Origin: Candidatus Kaistia colombiensis
Lineage (GTDB): Bacteria; Pseudomonadota; Alphaproteobacteria; Rhizobiales; Kaistiaceae
Direction: 5' to 3'
DNA: 64,000 nt
Assembly (NCBI GenBank): GCA_029203105.1
Contig: CP119318.1
Location: 3,548,501 to 3,612,500, forward strand
The notes beneath the pieces were generated by a model. That model saw only the letters and a list, made by a program, of their open reading frames with translations, did not search any database and was not told where the DNA came from. Below, piece after piece: positions 45,618 to 55,126 of this stretch (the stretch's first letter is position 1; every line of letters begins with the position of its first letter). A program made the translations under genes and the position numbers.

Positions 45618-46796
45618 TCACCGCCCCAGAATCGGGCGGTGATTGCCGGTCGGCGTCGGGTATTCTTCCGTCGGCTGCACGGCGAGGCCGGCAATGCGCT
45701 TCTCCAGCGCCGCGGTCGCGTCATGGCCGGCATGAACACGCAGCGTCGTGTCGTAACGGCGCTCGTCGCCATGTTCGAGCCAGATCAGCTCATTGTGCTC
45801 CTCGGCGTATTTGTGGCCGAGAACATGGTTGGTCGAAGGCTCCAGGCCGATCGCATATTGTCCGGACTGCAAATTCTGCCATTCGAACTGGCAGGGGAAC
45901 TGGTCCTTGCGGGTCTCGACCTCGAAGGCGAGGCCCAGGCGGTCATTGACCAGCGCCACCGGCACCAGGCCGTTGGCGTCGGCCCTCATCTCGTGCTGCC
46001 AGACCTGCTCGTGGAAATTCCTCTGCGGCGCAGGCAGCGTGCGGTAGCCGACGCCCTGCTTGCGATAGTCGGCGCCGGCATGGGCAGCCCAGACCACTTC
46101 CTCGATCGGCGCGACATAGCGGGCGCCCTCTTCGAGCAGCGGCGCGGCCGGGTTGATGTGGTAGCAGTACATATGCGGCGTCTTGTAGAAGCCGTGATTG
46201 ACGACGCGGTCGGTGAGCTTGATCTCGTTCGAGCCGACCTTCGCCTCGATGCGGCGGATCAGATGCAGGTCTTCGCCGAAGACGGCGGATTGCTGGATGA
46301 TACCCTCCGCCCAGAGCGTGCATTCATCCCCATCCCACGTCTCGCCATAACCGGTGAGGCGCGCTGGAATCGTGCTGACGCGGCCATGCAGCGAATGCTT
46401 GGCGGTCTTGCGCGGGCCGTAGACATAACTCTCCGCTGAGGCCTCGTGCATGAAGAGGACGTGGTCGAGACCGCAGGTGACGAAGAGGCCTGAGAACGAC
46501 CGCATCCAGCCGAGACCGCCCTCGCCCTCATATTCATGCAGGAACGCATTGCGGAAGCCGGAAGGCGAATGCCAGCCGATCGAGGTGCCCTGATAGTCGA
46601 GATCGGCGATATCCATCGCCCGATCGACGAGGACGGTGAAGCGCAGGCCGGTGCCGGTGCGGAATTCAAGCAGGCGGATGCCGCGTTCGACGCCGTCGCC
46701 CAGCGTCATCAGCCGGACGCCGGCGAATTGCGACAGCATCCCGGAATGCGCCGCGAGCTCACGCCGCGAAAAGCTCCGCCCGAAAAGTTCCACCAT
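45618..46796 (-). CDS. DUF4432 family protein (aldose-epimerase-like)
   Basis: 392 residues from ATG at 46796; the extension upstream runs into repeat DNA. Beta-sandwich of the galactose-mutarotase superfamily: GVRLMTLGDGVERGIRLLEF, VDRAMDIADLDYQG, GLFVTCGLDHVLF, HSLHGRVSTIPARL, GLEPSTNHVLG. DUF4432 proteins are found in carbohydrate loci and are thought to act as epimerases, but no member's reaction is familiar to me. Downstream on the same strand as the isomerase and oxidoreductase, after a repeat-filled gap. Confidence 0.88.
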   Translation of the reverse strand: MVELFGRSFSRRELAAHSGMLSQFAGVRLMTLGDGVERGIRLLEFRTGTGLRFTVLVDRAMDIADLDYQGTSIGWHSPSGFRNAFLHEYEGEGGLGWMRSFSGLFVTCGLDHVLFMHEASAESYVYGPRKTAKHSLHGRVSTIPARLTGYGETWDGDECTLWAEGIIQQSAVFGEDLHLIRRIEAKVGSNEIKLTDRVVNHGFYKTPHMYCYHINPAAPLLEEGARYVAPIEEVVWAAHAGADYRKQGVGYRTLPAPQRNFHEQVWQHEMRADANGLVPVALVNDRLGLAFEVETRKDQFPCQFEWQNLQSGQYAIGLEPSTNHVLGHKYAEEHNELIWLEHGDERRYDTTLRVHAGHDATAALEKRIAGLAVQPTEEYPTPTGNHRPILGR

Positions 46797-46842
46797 GGTC
46801 GTGTCCTGATTCCTAGGTTTCGTTTTGCGGGAGCGAGGAAAG

Positions 46843-46986
46843 CCCTCACCCCGACCCTCTCCCGCAAGCGGGAGAGGCAATTCTGTTGGTGCGACCTCCG
46901 TCGTCATCCCTGCGAAGGCAGGGATCCCATCAGGGCCTGAAGCGCTTCAGGCTGTAGGGATCCCGGGTCTAGGCCCGGGATCCCGG
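46843..46986. repeat. Class A palindrome and class C element
   Basis: CCCTCTCCCGCAAGCGGGAG in 46843-46877, then GTCATCCCTGCGAAGGCAGG at 46902 paired with GGATCCCGGGTCTAGGCCCG ending at 46986. They fill the gap between the DUF4432 and isomerase genes. Confidence 0.7.
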
Positions 46987-47023
46987 AGGTTTGGATACGG
47001 ACGGCTCGACGAGCCGGACCGGA

Positions 47024-47938
47024 TCAGAGCCCGTGCGCGCGGAACTTGTCGTCGAGGAATTTCTTCGCACGCGGAACATCGTCTTCCGACAGATGCTCGA
47101 TGATGACCGGGATGTTCGGATGCTTTTCCGACAGGCGCTGCAAATAGAGGTCGTAGTTGAGCGAGCCGGTGCCCGGCGCGTTCAGGACCATCTCGCCGAC
47201 GCCGCGGAAGGTATGCGAGGCGAGCGCGTCATCGTCGCCGATGTCGGCATGCTTCTCGCTCTTGTCGTCGCCGGCACGGGCCACGTCCTTGGCGTGGGCG
47301 ATCTTGATCTTGTCGGCCAGCGTGTCGAACACCTGGTTCAGCACCTTGTCCATGTTGTCGATGTTGTGATCCTCGAAATAGTTCGTCGGATCCATCAAGA
47401 GGCCGAGGCCCGGATGATCGACCTGCGCGAACATCCGCACCGTCTCCTCGACCGAGCCGACGACGTTGTTCACATAGGTCTCGAGCAGGAACATCGAGCC
47501 GTGGTCATAGGCTTCCTGCGCCAATTCCGCGATCACGGCGCGGCACATCTCGAAGCCTTCTTCCGACTTGTTCTTCGGATCGCTCATCCACTCGCTCTCG
47601 GTATTGTAGGTACCGGTCTCGGAGATGACGTAGGGCGAGCCCAGATCGCGCGCGTTGCGGATGATTTCCTTCAGCCGCTCGACATTGGCTTCGCGGTGCG
47701 CGAGGTCGGGATGGATGATGTTGGTGTAGCCGGAGATGCAGCAGATCGGCAGGTCGTTGTCGCGGAACGTGTCGCGAACGGTCTTGGCCTTGGCCTTGGT
47801 GATCTGGCCGGCGCTGAGGTCGATATCCTTGAAGTGAAGATCGAGCTGCACGGTGTTGAAGCCATGGCCACGGATCTTCTTGGCCGTCTCTTCGAGGCCG
47901 TAGGGGAAATAGCCGGTGAAAATGCCGGACTGCATCAT
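47024..47938 (-). CDS. TIM-barrel sugar isomerase/epimerase (AP-endonuclease-2 superfamily)
   Basis: 304 residues from ATG at 47938 (a second ATG follows), preceded by GGGAGGAACTC. Xylose-isomerase-like barrel with a divalent-metal site: glutamate in YVISETGTYNTES, glutamate in MFLLETYVNN, aspartate in GLLMDPTNYF, histidine in KIAHAKDV, glutamate in PVIIEHL. Family members isomerise or epimerise small sugars and sugar phosphates, including tetrulose phosphates and inositol derivatives. It lies 20 bases after the Gfo/Idh/MocA gene, so the two probably work in series. Exact substrate unknown. Confidence 0.88.
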   Translation of the reverse strand: MMQSGIFTGYFPYGLEETAKKIRGHGFNTVQLDLHFKDIDLSAGQITKAKAKTVRDTFRDNDLPICCISGYTNIIHPDLAHREANVERLKEIIRNARDLGSPYVISETGTYNTESEWMSDPKNKSEEGFEMCRAVIAELAQEAYDHGSMFLLETYVNNVVGSVEETVRMFAQVDHPGLGLLMDPTNYFEDHNIDNMDKVLNQVFDTLADKIKIAHAKDVARAGDDKSEKHADIGDDDALASHTFRGVGEMVLNAPGTGSLNYDLYLQRLSEKHPNIPVIIEHLSEDDVPRAKKFLDDKFRAHGL

Positions 47939-47958
47939 GATGAGTTCCTCCCTGGAAT

Positions 47959-49047
47959 TCAGATGGCGATTTCGGAAAGTTTGACGGCGCGCCCCTCGGC
48001 GATCGAGCGGTAGCCCGCTTCGACCAGCGCCACGGTCTTGACGTTGTCGGCGACGGTGAGCGCCGGGGCGGAACCGGTCTTCACCGCATATTGCAGCTGC
48101 TCCATCACGCCCTTGAAGGCATGCGGGAACCACATCGTGTCCCATTCCGGCGTGACCCACTTGCCGCCGGTGGTGGTCTTGGAGGCATAGGTCAGCGTCG
48201 AAGCGGCGCCGGTCGGCCAGCCGATCGTGCCCTGCGCGACGCCTTCCGTGCCCTCGACGCGCCACTTGATATAGATGTCCGAGTCGAAGCCTTCCTCGCG
48301 CGGGCCGGACCAGACGTCCTCCAGCGACACGGCGAAAACGCCGGATTCGAACTTGATCGTCGAGGCGGTGATGCCGTCCTTGTGTTCGAACTTGGTGCGC
48401 GGATCGGTGCGGGCGGCGGTGTAGATCTCGTCGACCTCGCCGAACAAGAAGCGCAGCACATCAAGGTGATGCACGCTCATGTTCGAGAGCGTCAGCCGGT
48501 CATATTCCTCAAGGAAGGTCTGCCAGTGCGGGATGGCGCGCATCTCGATCGTGGCGATGACGGGCGTTCCGAGCTCGCCCTTGTCGAGGATCTGCTTCAG
48601 GACGCGCATCGACTGGTCGTAGCGCATGTTCTGGTTGACGGAGAGGATCTTGCCGGCGGCCTCAGCCTCGTCGCGCAGCGCGATGGCGTCTTCCAGCGTC
48701 AGCGCCAGCGGCTTCTGCGCCAGTATCCCCTTGATATGCTTCTGCTTCAGCGCGTGGCGGATCAGCGCCGGCTGCTGGTCCGGCGGAAAGGCGAGGTCGA
48801 CGATCTCGACATTCTCGTCCTCGATCAGCGCTTCCGGCGTCTCGTGCACGGTCGGGATCGACCAGCGCTCGGCCACCTTGGCGGCGTTCGCCTGCGTGCG
48901 TGAGGCGATCGCCACAACCGGGAAGCCGGCCTCGTGATAGGCGGCGAGATGGCATTCGGCCATGATCATGCCGGCGCCGATGGCGCCGATCCTGAGATCC
49001 TTGACCCGGATCTCCGGATCGGGCGCGAAGCCCTTTGAGTCAGCCAT
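47959..49047 (-). CDS. Gfo/Idh/MocA family oxidoreductase
   Basis: 362 residues. N-terminal Rossmann domain IGAIGAGMIMAECHLAAYHE, EKP-type motif as AQKPLALTLEDAIAL with the conserved lysine, then the C-terminal alpha/beta domain with MSVHHLDVLRFLFGEVDEIY, where HHLD matches the usual catalytic histidine/aspartate pair. NAD(P)-dependent dehydrogenase of sugars or polyols such as inositol. Starts 16 bases after the ATPase stop at 49064 in the same transcription unit as the importer. Confidence 0.93.
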   Translation of the reverse strand: MADSKGFAPDPEIRVKDLRIGAIGAGMIMAECHLAAYHEAGFPVVAIASRTQANAAKVAERWSIPTVHETPEALIEDENVEIVDLAFPPDQQPALIRHALKQKHIKGILAQKPLALTLEDAIALRDEAEAAGKILSVNQNMRYDQSMRVLKQILDKGELGTPVIATIEMRAIPHWQTFLEEYDRLTLSNMSVHHLDVLRFLFGEVDEIYTAARTDPRTKFEHKDGITASTIKFESGVFAVSLEDVWSGPREEGFDSDIYIKWRVEGTEGVAQGTIGWPTGAASTLTYASKTTTGGKWVTPEWDTMWFPHAFKGVMEQLQYAVKTGSAPALTVADNVKTVALVEAGYRSIAEGRAVKLSEIAI

Positions 49048-49063
49048 GGGTTCCTCCGTCTTT

Positions 49064-50134
49064 TTATGGAGCGCGGGCGACGGCTGCGCCGTCTGCCGCG
49101 AAGAAGTGGATGTCGGCCGGATCGACCGAGAGGGTGATCTTCTCGTCGGCCGCGAATTTCGGCTGGCCGCGCAGCAACGCCCGGAGCCGCTCCTCGCCCG
49201 CCGTCAGCGTCACCACGGTGAAGCCGCCGAGGGGTTCGACCTCGAAGATCGTCGCCGCGGCGCCGTCGCCCTCGCGCCAGGGCGCAAGCTTCAGGCTCTC
49301 CGGGCGGATGCCGAAGGCGATCGCGCGGTCGGGCACGCTGGCGAGCGGCAGGCGGATAACACCCTGCGCCGCTGTTAGCCTTCCGTTAACCGTATCGGCG
49401 GTTCCGGTGAGCAGATTGATGGTCGGCGCTCCGACGAGGCCGGCGACGTAGCGGCTGGCCGGCCGATCGTAGATGGCGCGGGGCGTATCGACCTGGCGAA
49501 TGACGCCGCCGTCGAGGATCGCCATCCGGTCGGCGACGGACATCGCCTCTTCCTGGTCGTGGGTCACATAGACCAGCGTGTGACCGAGCTCCTGCTGCAG
49601 GCGCTTCAGCTCGACGCGCGTCTCTTCGCGCAGCCGGGCATCGAGCGCCGAGATCGGGTCGTCCATCAGATAGGCGGCCGGGTCGCGGACCAGCGCCCGG
49701 GCGATCGCCACGCGCTGGCGTTCGCCACCGGAGAGTTGCGCCGGTGGCTTGTGCAGGATGTGGCCGATGTGGAGCTTCTCGGCAACGGAAGCGAGCTTGG
49801 CTGATATCTGCGCCTCCGGCACCTTCCGCTCAACGAGTGGAAAACGGATGTTTTCGCGCGCGGTCATGTGCGGAAAGAGCGCCAGGTTCTGGAACACCAT
49901 GGCGACATTGCGTTCGGCCGGCGAGACGGCGTTGACCCGCTTGCCGCCGATGAGGATCTCGCCCTCGTCCGGCGTCTCCAGCCCGAGGATCAGGCGCAAA
50001 ATCGTCGTCTTGCCGGAAGAAGGCGGGCCGAAGAAGCAGAAAAACTCGTTGTCGCGGATGGTGAACGAGGCGCGGTCGAGCGCCAACGTGTCGCCATAGC
50101 GCTTCGAGACGTTCTCGAAGGTGATTTCGGCCAT
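49064..50134 (-). CDS. ABC transporter ATPase A (UgpC/MalK-like), Walker B Asp-Asp
   Basis: 356 residues. Nucleotide-binding domain 1-235 and a C-terminal regulatory beta-barrel domain. Walker A GPPSSGKTT, Q-loop FQNLALFPH, intact signature LSGGERQRVAIARA, switch His in VTHDQEEA. Walker B reads AAYLMDDPISALD: the catalytic glutamate is aspartate (codon GAC). The partner ATPase at 50137 has the opposite defect. Belongs to a two-ATPase, two-permease, one-binding-protein importer of the glycerol (GlpSTPQV)-like class. Starts 2 bases after the partner gene stop. Confidence 0.92.
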   Translation of the reverse strand: MAEITFENVSKRYGDTLALDRASFTIRDNEFFCFFGPPSSGKTTILRLILGLETPDEGEILIGGKRVNAVSPAERNVAMVFQNLALFPHMTARENIRFPLVERKVPEAQISAKLASVAEKLHIGHILHKPPAQLSGGERQRVAIARALVRDPAAYLMDDPISALDARLREETRVELKRLQQELGHTLVYVTHDQEEAMSVADRMAILDGGVIRQVDTPRAIYDRPASRYVAGLVGAPTINLLTGTADTVNGRLTAAQGVIRLPLASVPDRAIAFGIRPESLKLAPWREGDGAAATIFEVEPLGGFTVVTLTAGEERLRALLRGQPKFAADEKITLSVDPADIHFFAADGAAVARAP

Positions 50135-50136
50135 GC

Positions 50137-51228
50137 TCAGGCCCCCCGGATCGCGGCAGTGGAAGCGGCGTCGAACAGGCGGACGGCCTGCGGCGCCGGC
50201 ACGATCGAGACGACGTCGCCGATCGAGCAGGCGACATCATTGCCGGCCACGATCTTGGCCGTCTGGCCGCTTTCGACATGGACGATGGTACGGGCACCGA
50301 TGCGCTCGACGAAGGTGACGCGGGCCCGCAGTCCCTGCCCTTCGGGGCCAAGCGTCGCCTCCTCCGGCCGGAAGCCATACTGCACGGCCCGGCTGCCAGC
50401 GGCGCGCGCCGCCGCGGCGAGATCATCCGACAAGGGCGGCGAGACGCCCCAGGTTCCGAGATCAACGGCGAGGCCGCGATCCGTCTCGGCCAGTTCGCCA
50501 GCGATCAGGTTCATGCCCGGCGCGCCGATGAACTTCGCGACGAAGATGTTGGCCGGGTTGTTGTAGACCTCGAGCGGGGTTCCGACCTGCTGCAATACGC
50601 CATGATCCATCACAGCGATGCGGTCGGCCATGGTCATGGCTTCGAGCTGGTCGTGGGTGACATAGACCATGGTCTGCTCGAACTGCTTCTGCAGATGCTT
50701 CAGCTCCGTGCGCATCACGGCGCGGAAAGCGGCGTCGACATTCGACAGCGGCTCGTCGAGCAGGAAGATCGCCGGCTCGACAATGGCCGAGCGGCCGATC
50801 GCGAGGCGCTGCAGGATGTTGACCGAGAGCTTGGCGCTCTTCTGGTCGAGCAGCGGCGTCAGTTGCAGGAAATCGGCGATGTTCTTGACGCGACGGTCAA
50901 TCTCCGACCGTCTCATGCCGCGCATCTTCGGGCCATAGGCGAGGTTCTGGCGAACCGTCATATGGGTGAAGATGGCGTAGTTCTGGAACACGAAGCCGAC
51001 GCCGCGCTTGCCCATCGGCACGCCGTTCATGTCGCGGCCGTCGAACAGGATGCGGCCGCCGGACGGGTCTTCCATGCCGGCGATCATGTTCATGGTCGTC
51101 GACTTGCCGCAGCCGGATGGCCCCAGCAGCGCCATGAACTCGCCGTCGCGGATTTCGAGATCCATCGTCTTCAGCGCGGTGAAATCACCGAAATGCTTGA
51201 CCAGGTTTTCAAGCCGGATGGTGGTCAT
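50137..51228 (-). CDS. ABC transporter ATPase B (UgpC/MalK-like), degenerate signature motif
   Basis: 363 residues from ATG at 51228. Walker A GPSGCGKST, Q-loop VFQNYAIFTH, Walker B FLLDEPLSNVD with the catalytic glutamate, switch His in VTHDQLEA. The ABC signature LSGGQ is replaced by LSVNILQRLAIGRS. C-terminal regulatory domain 240-363. The start overlaps the permease gene stop at 51225. With ATPase A it should form a heterodimer with one canonical and one degenerate ATP site. Confidence 0.92.
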   Translation of the reverse strand: MTTIRLENLVKHFGDFTALKTMDLEIRDGEFMALLGPSGCGKSTTMNMIAGMEDPSGGRILFDGRDMNGVPMGKRGVGFVFQNYAIFTHMTVRQNLAYGPKMRGMRRSEIDRRVKNIADFLQLTPLLDQKSAKLSVNILQRLAIGRSAIVEPAIFLLDEPLSNVDAAFRAVMRTELKHLQKQFEQTMVYVTHDQLEAMTMADRIAVMDHGVLQQVGTPLEVYNNPANIFVAKFIGAPGMNLIAGELAETDRGLAVDLGTWGVSPPLSDDLAAAARAAGSRAVQYGFRPEEATLGPEGQGLRARVTFVERIGARTIVHVESGQTAKIVAGNDVACSIGDVVSIVPAPQAVRLFDAASTAAIRGA

Positions 51229-52208
51229 GCCCGCGCTCCCTTCTGAACCGCTGCGCCACCATTTTTGGCAGCATCCATCCGCTTCATGGCGAAGACGGCA
51301 AGCACGGAAAGGACGATCAGGATGACGAGGGCGATGGCCGCGACATAGCCCCAGATCAGATCCTGGGTCGTTACCTTGTAGACGTAGACGGAGATCGTCT
51401 CGGTCGCGACGCCGGGGCCGCCGCCGGTCATGATGTAGAGCGTATCGAAGATCTTGAAGATCTCGATGACGCGGATGGCCAGCGCGATCACCATGATCGT
51501 CTTGATGCGCGGCAGCATGATCGTGAAGAAGCGCTGCCGCCAGTTGGCGCCGAGCAGGGTCGCCGCCTTCAGCTGATCCTCCGGCACGCCGACGAGGCCG
51601 GCAAGCAGGATCAGGAACATCAGCGGCGTCCATTGCCAGATGTCGGCGATCATCACGGCGACCAGCGCCAGCGTCGGATCGGACAGCCAGGCGATACGGA
51701 TATCCATGCCGGTCAGCGCCGAGACGATGCCGTTGAACGGCCCGCCCGACTGGAACAGCATGAAGAACATGTAGCCGGCGACTGCAGGCACCACCATCAT
51801 CGGCATCAGCAGGATCGAGTAGAAGATACGCTTGCCGGGAAAGTCATCCATGAACAGCGTGGCGAGTCCCAGCGCCAGCAGGAACTCGGCCGGCACGCAG
51901 ACCAACATGATGATGAAGGTGCGGCCCAGCGCGCCCCACCAGCGCCGGTCTTCCACGAGGTCGGTATAGTTGGCGAAGTTGTTCCAGGACTGCCAGGCCT
52001 TCCACCAGCTGACGCCGTCGAGGGGCGACCAGTCTGTCAGGCTGATGTAAAGCTGCATCAACAGCGGGAAGACAGCGATGAACAGCACGAGAAGCTGGGT
52101 CGGCAGGGTCAGGCGGAAGCCGAGGCGACGCGATTCACGGTCGACCGGCTGGGCCGCGCGCGACGGCGTTGATGCGGCCGTTCTGGCAAGCGTTTCGGTG
52201 GCGCTCAT
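51225..52208 (-). CDS. ABC transporter permease (MalF/UgpA-like)
   Basis: 327 residues from ATG at 52208; overlaps the second permease stop (52205). About six membrane segments; LPTQLLVLFIAVFPLLMQLY near the N-terminus and the coupling EAA-type loop at EDQLKAATLLGANWRQRFFT, then IMLPRIKTIM. Inner-membrane half of the channel that pairs with the permease at 52205. Confidence 0.92.
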   Translation of the reverse strand: MSATETLARTAASTPSRAAQPVDRESRRLGFRLTLPTQLLVLFIAVFPLLMQLYISLTDWSPLDGVSWWKAWQSWNNFANYTDLVEDRRWWGALGRTFIIMLVCVPAEFLLALGLATLFMDDFPGKRIFYSILLMPMMVVPAVAGYMFFMLFQSGGPFNGIVSALTGMDIRIAWLSDPTLALVAVMIADIWQWTPLMFLILLAGLVGVPEDQLKAATLLGANWRQRFFTIMLPRIKTIMVIALAIRVIEIFKIFDTLYIMTGGGPGVATETISVYVYKVTTQDLIWGYVAAIALVILIVLSVLAVFAMKRMDAAKNGGAAVQKGARA

Positions 52209-53065
52209 TGTTTCAGCGCTCCGAAGGTCAGGCCGCGGACCAGGTGCTTCTGGATGGCGATGCCTAGAATGACGGGCGGGATCGCCGCGAGCAGGCCGAG
52301 CGCCGCCTTGGCGCCGTAGAGCTGGCCGGTCATCGAGGACGAGAGCGACGCCATGTAGACGGGAATGGTGACCCAGTTCTTGGTCGTGAGCAGCAGGGCG
52401 ATCAGATAGTCCGACCAGTTCAGGATGAAGACGAGCAGCGCCGAGGAAGCGAGCGGCGCGCGCATCATCGGCAGGGTGATCTTCATGAAGACGCGGAAGC
52501 GCGAGCAGCCTTCGACCAGCGCCGCTTCCTCGATCTCGCGCGGCATCTCGTCGAAGAAGGTCTTCATCAGCCAGAAGGCGAAGGGCAGCGTGACGATGCC
52601 GTAGATCAGCGCCAGGCCCCACCAGGTATCGATCAGGCCGAGAAAGGCCCACATGATCATGACCGGGATCATCACCGCCATCGGCGGGAACAGCCGAAGC
52701 TGGATCAGCGCCAGCGGCAAATTCTTGCCGGAGCCGAAACGCGACAGGCCGTAGGCGGCGGCGGTGCCGCAGACCATGGCGATAGCAGTGCCGAACACGG
52801 CGGAGAGCAGCGACGCCAGGATCGGCCGCCAGGCGGTGCGCTCCAGCGCGACGATCAGGTCGGACGTGCTCTCGCCGAAGACGAAGCGGAAATTGTCGAG
52901 CGTCGGCGCGCGCGGAATCCATGTGAGGTCCGCGCCGGTTGCCGACCATTCCGGGATCGGCTTGAAGGCCATCGACACCATCCAGAGGATGGGCAGCAGC
53001 GTCAGCGCGAGCGCAAGCGCGATCGCGGCATAACGGAAGATTTCAAAGGCGGGTGAACGCCGCAT
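52205..53065 (-). CDS. ABC transporter permease (MalG/UgpE-like)
   Basis: 286 residues from ATG at 53065, six bases after GAGAGGA; an ATG at 53071 lies directly on that ribosome site. Six membrane segments; EAA loop PREIEEAALVEGCSRFRVFM followed by KITLPMMRAP. LPILWMVSMAFKP near the N-terminus is characteristic of MalG-type permeases. A 330-base repeat-rich gap separates it from the binding protein. Confidence 0.92.
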   Translation of the reverse strand: MRRSPAFEIFRYAAIALALALTLLPILWMVSMAFKPIPEWSATGADLTWIPRAPTLDNFRFVFGESTSDLIVALERTAWRPILASLLSAVFGTAIAMVCGTAAAYGLSRFGSGKNLPLALIQLRLFPPMAVMIPVMIMWAFLGLIDTWWGLALIYGIVTLPFAFWLMKTFFDEMPREIEEAALVEGCSRFRVFMKITLPMMRAPLASSALLVFILNWSDYLIALLLTTKNWVTIPVYMASLSSSMTGQLYGAKAALGLLAAIPPVILGIAIQKHLVRGLTFGALKQ

Positions 53066-53119
53066 GCTCATTCCTCTCACGACCCTGCGTCTTGCCGCCG
53101 GCCGTCCAACCAGTTCGCC

Positions 53120-53382
53120 GTCATCCCTGCGAAAGCAGGGATCCATCCAGCGTCCCAAGAACGGGGCTGAATAGATCCCGGGTCTACGCCCGGGATGACG
53201 AAGCACGCTGGCGCTCCGTTTTCCTTGAACCAACTGAAGGGCCCTCACCCCACCACCCCGTTTTGAAGGGCGAGGGAGGGTGCTTTGGATGCCCTCCACC
53301 GTCATCCCTGCGAAAGCAGGGATCCATCCAGCTTCCCAAGCGCGGGGCTGAATGGATCCCGGGTCTTCGCCCGGGATGACGG
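53120..53382. repeat. Two class C palindrome pairs
   Basis: GTCATCCCTGCGAAAGCAGG at 53120 with GATCCCGGGTCTACGCCCGG at 53174, and again GTCATCCCTGCGAAAGCAGG at 53301 with GGATCCCGGGTCTTCGCCCG at 53355. Tandem copies within the importer operon, after the binding-protein gene; they may stop or stabilise the abundant binding-protein message. Confidence 0.75.
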
Positions 53383-53395
53383 CAGATGGGTTTGC

Positions 53396-55024
53396 CTACG
53401 TCACGACCGGATCGAGCACCGTCGGCCACGAGGCCTTGTTGCTGCGGATCGCGTCGAGGAGCTTGTCCTCGCCGATCCGCCGCGCGATGCGTTTCCATTC
53501 CCGCTCGGTGTCAGCCATCGCCTGCTCCGGCGTCTTCGACTTGGTGCAGGCAGCGACGAGGTTTTCGTCGAGCGCGTTGTGGAAGGCGGTCGCGCCCGGA
53601 TAATTGATGGTGGGCACCGTGCGAGCGACGACCTCGCGCAGATTGTCCATGTGGTAAGCGTGATACGTCTCGCGGACGAGCGGATCGGCGAAGTTCGCCA
53701 GCTGGAACGGGTCGAAATAGCCGCCCGGATTGGCCGTCATCCAGGAATAGATCCGGCTGGAGCCAAGCCACTGCAGCAGCAGGTAGCAGGCTTCCGGATG
53801 CTGGCTCTGGGCCGAGATCGAGGCCGAGAGATTGAGCCAGAGCACCGAGCGGCGGACCAGCTTGTCGTCGATGACGCGGCCCGGTGGCAGCATCGAGCCG
53901 ATCTTGCCGGTGACCTTCGAGCCTTCATTCGCCTTGTTGTCGAGAAATTTCGGCAGGTTCGAGAAAGCGCAGGTCATCGCCGCGCCGCCATTGCCGAAAT
54001 TGCCGTATTGCTCCGGCCAGCCCCAGGAGATCGCGTCCGGCGAATGATGGGCGAGGCTGTCGACATATTCCGTCGTCGCCAGGATGCCATTGGCCGAATT
54101 GATCAGCGGCGCGCCATTGTCATCGAACAGGAACTGGTTCGGCGAGGCGGTCGAAACGAAGCGCTGGTACCAGTTGGTGTAGCCCCAGCCCTGGTTGCGC
54201 AGGTCGGTCGAGCCGAACAGGCCCTTGTCCGGGCGATGGAAGTGCGAGGCGATATCGCTGTGCTGCTTCCAGGTCGTGGGCGGCGCGAGATCGTAGCCGA
54301 ACTTGTCCTTGAAGGCCGACTGCTCGGCCGCATCGCCGAACAGGTCCGTGCGGTAGACCCAGCACTGGTAATCGCCATCGAGCGAGACGCCGTAGACGGA
54401 GCCGCGATAGCGGTTGAACAGGCTGACACCGGCATCGCCACCGGGATAGCCGCGCTCGGGATTGTCCCATTCCGGCTTATACTGGGCGACGAAATCGTCC
54501 ATCTTGACGAGGCCGTTGGTCTCGGCGAGGTCGCCCAGCCGGTTCCACTCAACGGCGTAGATGTCGAACGCGCCGCCCTGGGTGGAGATGTCCTGCATCG
54601 CCTTGGTGAATTCCTGGCCGTTCGGCTGGCCGACGATCTCCAGCGTGACGCCGGTTTCCTTCTCCCAAAGATCCTTGATCGACGGCGCGCCCGCAGGGAA
54701 CGGCTTGGTCAGCTGGCCGATCGAGCCATCCGACAGGCCGAGCACGATCTTGGTCGGCGCCTTGCCGGCGGCCTTCAGCGCCTTGATGCCCTCGACGGCG
54801 CGGCCTTCCGGGGTATCAGCACCATACTGGTAGCGCTCGGCGCCGGGGAAACCAGAGGGTCCACCGATCATGCCCGGCGACAGCGCCGTATCCGCGAAAG
54901 CCGGCCGCAGGAATTTCGGCGCGATGCCGATGGCCGCCGTCAGGGCGAAGGCCGAGCCCCCCGTCTTCAACAGACGGCGACGGGTAAAGCCGGACGAGCC
55001 GGCGGACGAACCGCGCATGGACAT
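53396..55024 (-). CDS. Large periplasmic binding protein of ABC transporter (GlpV-like size)
   Basis: 542 residues from ATG at 55024, five bases after GGGAGGGG. Leader FTRRRLLKTGGSAFALTAAI carries paired arginines, so TAT export is likely. Mature part: extracellular solute-binding family 1 fold, with DIYAVEWNRLGDLAETNGLV, SVYGVSLDGDYQCWVYRTDL, YGNFGNGGAAMTCAFSNLP. Much larger than sugar binders of about 420 residues, and close to the glycerol binder GlpV (about 570) of rhizobia, which also works with two ATPases. A polyol substrate is inferred. Divergent from the LacI gene. Confidence 0.88.
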   Translation of the reverse strand: MSMRGSSAGSSGFTRRRLLKTGGSAFALTAAIGIAPKFLRPAFADTALSPGMIGGPSGFPGAERYQYGADTPEGRAVEGIKALKAAGKAPTKIVLGLSDGSIGQLTKPFPAGAPSIKDLWEKETGVTLEIVGQPNGQEFTKAMQDISTQGGAFDIYAVEWNRLGDLAETNGLVKMDDFVAQYKPEWDNPERGYPGGDAGVSLFNRYRGSVYGVSLDGDYQCWVYRTDLFGDAAEQSAFKDKFGYDLAPPTTWKQHSDIASHFHRPDKGLFGSTDLRNQGWGYTNWYQRFVSTASPNQFLFDDNGAPLINSANGILATTEYVDSLAHHSPDAISWGWPEQYGNFGNGGAAMTCAFSNLPKFLDNKANEGSKVTGKIGSMLPPGRVIDDKLVRRSVLWLNLSASISAQSQHPEACYLLLQWLGSSRIYSWMTANPGGYFDPFQLANFADPLVRETYHAYHMDNLREVVARTVPTINYPGATAFHNALDENLVAACTKSKTPEQAMADTEREWKRIARRIGEDKLLDAIRSNKASWPTVLDPVVT

Positions 55025-55113
55025 GATTTCCCCTCCCAAGGACAGCGGACCGTATTCCGATCCGTCACATCGGCGGAGATGATTGATATTGATTTGTTTC
55101 GATGTCAACAGGC

Positions 55114-55126
55114 GATGCAATGCATC
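55114..55126. promoter_or_regulatory. Palindrome GATGCAATGCATC, candidate operator
   Basis: A perfect 13-base palindrome in the AT-rich 410-base gap between the importer operon and the divergent LacI gene, with a half-copy GATGATGCATCGC at 55144. The gap also carries repeated TGACATCATTTT/GACATCATTTG near 55314 and 55335. Likely LacI-family binding sites; position and symmetry are the only evidence. Confidence 0.5.
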
